The notes under the pieces are model-generated. The model searched no databases and was not told the DNA's origin. It saw only the letters and a program-made list of their open reading frames with translations. A stretch of DNA of 64,000 nucleotides from Abelmoschus esculentus (lineage: Eukaryota > Streptophyta > Magnoliopsida > Malvales > Malvaceae): contig JAUCBN010000046.1 of the NCBI GenBank assembly GCA_035048815.1, forward strand, positions 13,184,999-13,248,998, given 5' to 3'. The number at the start of each line of letters is the position of its first letter. The first letter of the stretch is position 1. Positions 60,301-64,000 of this stretch are shown here, piece after piece. The translations under genes were made by a program, and so were the position numbers.

Positions 60301-63300
60301 ATGCCGGAAAGTGGAAATCTATCGAGGAGTGATAATATCCCGTCAGTGAGAGTGTCATCGTCAACATCGCCGTCGCCGCAGTCTCAGCAACCGTTGAGGC
60401 GGCTGAGCTTTTGCTCGCAAATATCAACTCACTATTCCTCAATTGTGTTCCCAGAAAAACGTACTAAGAAGCTGCAGGCTTCCTCTCCACGTGACAAAGC
60501 CCCTGCCGCGGATGATCAGCCAGATAAATCGAAGAGTGACGAGCACCGGATCGATATCGGAGAAGGGGATGAAAAATCTGATTTGCTTGGTTATGTGGTT
60601 CACTCGGGGAGGCTCATTTCGGACAAGAGAAAGAATGTTCCCACTAATACTAATTCTGCTGATGTAGAGCCGAATTCTGCCACTGATATTGCCAACCAAG
60701 AAGCTGTTGCTGCTAAACTCACTAGCAAGGCATTGGTTTGGGGTTCTCATGTCTTGTCTCTTGATGATATTGTCTCGGTAATCATTTAATCTCTAATATA
60801 TTGTTGCAAAGAATAAGTATTTATTTTGCAATCAGTCTATTTAGGTTCTTTACCTTGGCAGGTATCTTACAATGTTGGTGATAGACATTTCATTGTGCAT
60901 TCTTATCCTCTGAAAAAGGGTTCTTATAGCCTTTTGTGCTTTATTAAACCAAAGAGAAGGCGAAAGGATAATTGTTTCGTGGCTTCTAGTGTAGAAGAAG
61001 CAGTTCAATGGGTTGGTGGGTTTGCAGATCAACAGTGTTTTATCAATTGTTTCCCTCAGCCTTTAGTTTCTTCAAAGGAGCAAGGTTCTGAAACTTTTCC
61101 TGTGGATGCTCCTCCTGAGCTCTTGTTTAGGTGCAAGAATCCACCGAAAATGCTTGTTATATTGAATCCAAGGTCAGGCCATGGTCGTTCTATTAAAGTT
61201 TTCCATGGCATTGCTGAACCAATATTCAAGGTATGTTGTGTATCTTTTATCTTAGCAATTTATATTCCCCACAAATGAATAAGTACATATTACCGTTCTT
61301 AGGTGACCTGCATAGATTGTTTCTTTGTATCTGATGGTTGTGCGATTTTAGTTATTATTTCCTGCTTTGGGATCCAAAGTTAGTCTGAACATCCCTTCGC
61401 TTGCATCTGGATCTTGTTGGTTCTTTCTTCAATCATTCTTTAAGAAATATATGATCACTTCCCTATAATTGCTTCAAGCAATGAACCTGCGCTGATTTGA
61501 CTTTTTTGTGCTTTACTTGAATGGGAAAAGTGTTGTCAAGGTAAAATGAAGTTTTAGAAATGAATATGGGTTAGGATTCTTTGTGACAACTGTAGAAGCA
61601 TAGAGGGTTGAACATTTTTTAACATTGCCTTGAAATTGAAAAAAGAAAACGGTAAAGGCCATGGCAAAACTATTAAGCTGTTAGAAGAGATCGTATATTA
61701 TCAGCCTTATATCATGTTCTGAAGTGGAGGTTGCTATAATTTCGGGGAGGTTTGGACCCTAACTACATGTTTAGGGTTTTCATTGATAGATTGCTAAATG
61801 TTATGATGTCCAAGTTCATAAAAGTGCTTAACTGGATGTAAATAGGTTTGCATAACAATGAATAAATTCAGTAGATACATCGTTGTTCCCTGCTGGATGT
61901 CATGAATCCTTTTGCATACTTAGCATTGCATGTGACTGTATCCGTAAACTCTTTATCTTTTGGAAGGTGTCAGCTTATTCTAAGACAGATGTTAAGACAA
62001 TTTTTTACAATTGCCTTGTGAGGACTTGGGTAAAATATAGGAAGGGTTATTTGTGTGTTCTTAATAGTGCCTAATCTACTGATTTGTTTACTATTAGATG
62101 ATCAAATATTTCACCTTCTGTTTTGTGGGGTAATGATCTTCTGGTTTGTTGTGTGATTTGTTTTCTCATTTTTAATAACTTCTAGTTTCTTTCCTTTATT
62201 GAGTTCCCTGCTGTCCTTTGTTGTTTTATTCATATTATTGTCAAGAAGAAGCTAGTTTAGAGTTCATCCTTTTATTGAGTTTCAAATTTTATATGCAAAC
62301 TGTGACAGCTTGCAGGGTTTGAATTGGAGGTAGTCAAAACGGCATTTGCTGGCCATGCAAAAAAGCTGGCATCCACTGTGGATATCAGCACATGCCCTGA
62401 TGGTAGTAGTACTTGTATACTTAATTACTTATTCTAGCTTATGTTTTTAATGATTTTCATCGTCTTATCCTTTAATATGAATCTAAATCATTTACTTTCT
62501 TTCAGGAATTATATGTGTTGGGGGTGATGGTATTATCAATGAGGTTAGGCATTTCATATTTAGTTAAATTCTTATTCTTCTCTATTTATTATGTTATTGG
62601 GAATCTTCAGTGCATTTCTTAGAACATTATTTATTTTCCTATCCTTTTCAATAACAACAGTATTGCAGAGCTACATTGACAAGTAAAACTACTCGGGAAT
62701 TTTTAAGGCAACTGGTATTCTGTTGTTTCATTGTCTGATTTCTCCTGGAGACCCCTAATAACATTGTTCAATGATTAAGATTGGGATATAATTTTAGGGT
62801 GGGAATGGTAGCTTTTTTTAATTATGTTTTAATTTCTGTCTACTCATTATAGTCTTGTATTCTTCCAGCTCACTTATTTCTAGTATCAAAAGATTATAGA
62901 GTATGAAATCATTTTGGAATATTATCCAATGTTACATTGTAAAAGAAGGATACTACACTTTTTATATGCTATGCATCTTTCAGAATGCTTTTCTATTGCA
63001 AAATAAATCATCTTTGGTTTGCAAATAATATTCACAATCAGAAGGTCTTGGCTGATATAAGCGCTTGTCCTCTGAATTTAGAGAGGACTGATTTGCAATT
63101 GAGCCTTACTGTATCAAATGCAGTTTTGCTTGATCCCCGAGATGGTACCGAGCTTCTCTATTTTGAACTTTTATCAGCCAAAAACTGGAAATCTTTCTCT
63201 TAAAACCACACCGTTTTTGAAATTGTTAGATAGAATCCCTGAAACCAGAAGTAGAGATTAGCTGCATAGAATTCTTTTATGGTGGTTAGCTTTTATTGCG

Positions 63301-63802
63301 TGCTTGAAAGATCTGTCTCCCCTTGACTAACATACAGGATATCTGATTTTAAGTTTATCATCAGCCTTGATGATAAGCTCATTGTCGTAAAATAATTTCT
63401 TGAACCTTCAGATTTTTCAATCTTCATTGTATGGGAGTTTTCCCTAATTGATATGAGGATTTCACGGTGTGTGACTAGATTCTTTAGTGAAAACATTGTA
63501 ATATAATACTGGATAGGGACTACATTGCTTTATTGAAAGAACTGCAATATAATATAATCCCTTGTCCTTCGGATTCAATTGCGTACTATTATGTATTCTG
63601 CTGGTATTTCTGATTTTACCATTTAGTATTTATCTCATCTCGTTAAATTTCTTAGGTTCTAAATGGTCTGCTTCATAGAGACAATCAAAAAGAAGGAATT
63701 TCTATACCCATTGGAATTATACCAGCAGGTTCTGACAATTCATTGGTTTGGACTGTCCTTGGAGTTAGAGATCCAATCTCTGCTGCAATTTCTATTGTGA
63801 AG
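60301..63802 (+). CDS. LCBK1: Sphingoid long-chain-base kinase, LCBK1 type (5' part, cut by window edge)
   Basis: Five exons join in phase: 60301-60777, 60862-61230, 62309-62402, 62506-62543, 63656-63802; 375 codons so far. The last exon ends at a GTGATG donor, so further exons lie beyond the window. The diacylglycerol/sphingosine-kinase catalytic domain is recognisable: LVILNPRSGHGRS (residues 257-269), nucleotide-binding GGDGIINE (319-326) and PAGSDNSLVWT (349-359). The N-terminal region (1-160) contains LRRLSFCSQIS and FPEKR as in Arabidopsis LCBK1 (At5g23450). The family phosphorylates sphingosine, dihydrosphingosine and phytosphingosine to long-chain-base phosphates, signals in stomatal and cold responses. 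The C-terminal half of the domain is not seen. All introns GT-AG. Confidence 0.93.
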
Positions 63803-64000
63803 GTGATGCTGCTTAGCAAGTTCAACATGAGATGGTCTTTGCTTTTGGTTATTCTGTTACCCCTTTATAGATTGATGTCTGTTTTATTGTCAAAAACCTT
63901 TGATCCATGGGTCAGAAATAGGTTAAACGTCTTGATGATCCAAATTCTGTTGCTCCAAAGATTATTGGAGTCTGTATTTCTAGTTATATAATAAAGCTAA
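63803..64000 (+). other. Start of intron 5 of the LCB kinase gene
   Basis: Follows the donor after SAAISIVK. No further exon of the family is visible before the window ends. Confidence 0.7.

Noticed and set aside
60439..60750. Minus-strand open frame over the LCB kinase
   Set aside because: Antisense shadow of exon 1.

Overview
This is nuclear DNA from a dicot plant, most likely a cotton-like Malvaceae genome. That assignment is an inference from exon-intron genes with GT-AG introns, very AT-rich spacers, and LTR-retrotransposon families whose gag-pol and DUF7745-type extra ORF resemble those I know from Gossypium. I see nothing bacterial, viral or organellar.

Five host genes can be modelled exon by exon, and reading phase is preserved across every junction. 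On the minus strand lie an oligopeptidase B-type prolyl-oligopeptidase-family peptidase (5890-12562, 11 exons, 756 aa) and a FyPP/PP6-type Ser/Thr phosphatase catalytic subunit (13785-17117, 10 exons, 303 aa). On the plus strand lie the elongation factor SPT4 (36224-38114, 5 exons, 116 aa), a GH27 alpha-galactosidase (50556-54023, 15 exons, 398 aa) and the 5' part of a sphingoid long-chain-base kinase of the LCBK1 type (60301-63802, 5 exons, cut by the right edge). They are unrelated housekeeping or metabolic genes with no sign of joint function.

Most of the rest is mobile DNA. A 14.6-kb Ty3/gypsy element of the Tat/Ogre type (19446-34036, minus strand) has both LTRs, a perfect TACAG target-site duplication, a PBS, a PPT, an extra upstream ORF, gag, RT, two RNase H regions and integrase. 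Several nonsense codons and a missing protease region make it dead. It carries a nested solo LTR and a 200-bp tandem repeat. Solo LTRs with target duplications lie at 40311-42489 (AAAAC), 45252-47946 (TCCTA) and 55539-57865 (TAAAC, nested in a CACTA remnant). An LTR cut by the left edge (1-1304) is an inverted relative of the 40311 copy. Many MITEs fill the spacers, including a family with TAGGGGTG-like ends (hAT type) and a nearly perfect 521-bp fold-back element.

The most informative oddities are a duplicate of alpha-galactosidase exon 13 downstream of the gene that preserves the empty site of a hAT insertion present in the functional intron, a degenerate triplication of the intron 1/exon 2 junction of the peptidase gene, the GTATCGATAC palindrome clusters in the LTRs, and the perfect fold-back element. 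I found no convincing wholly new biological system.
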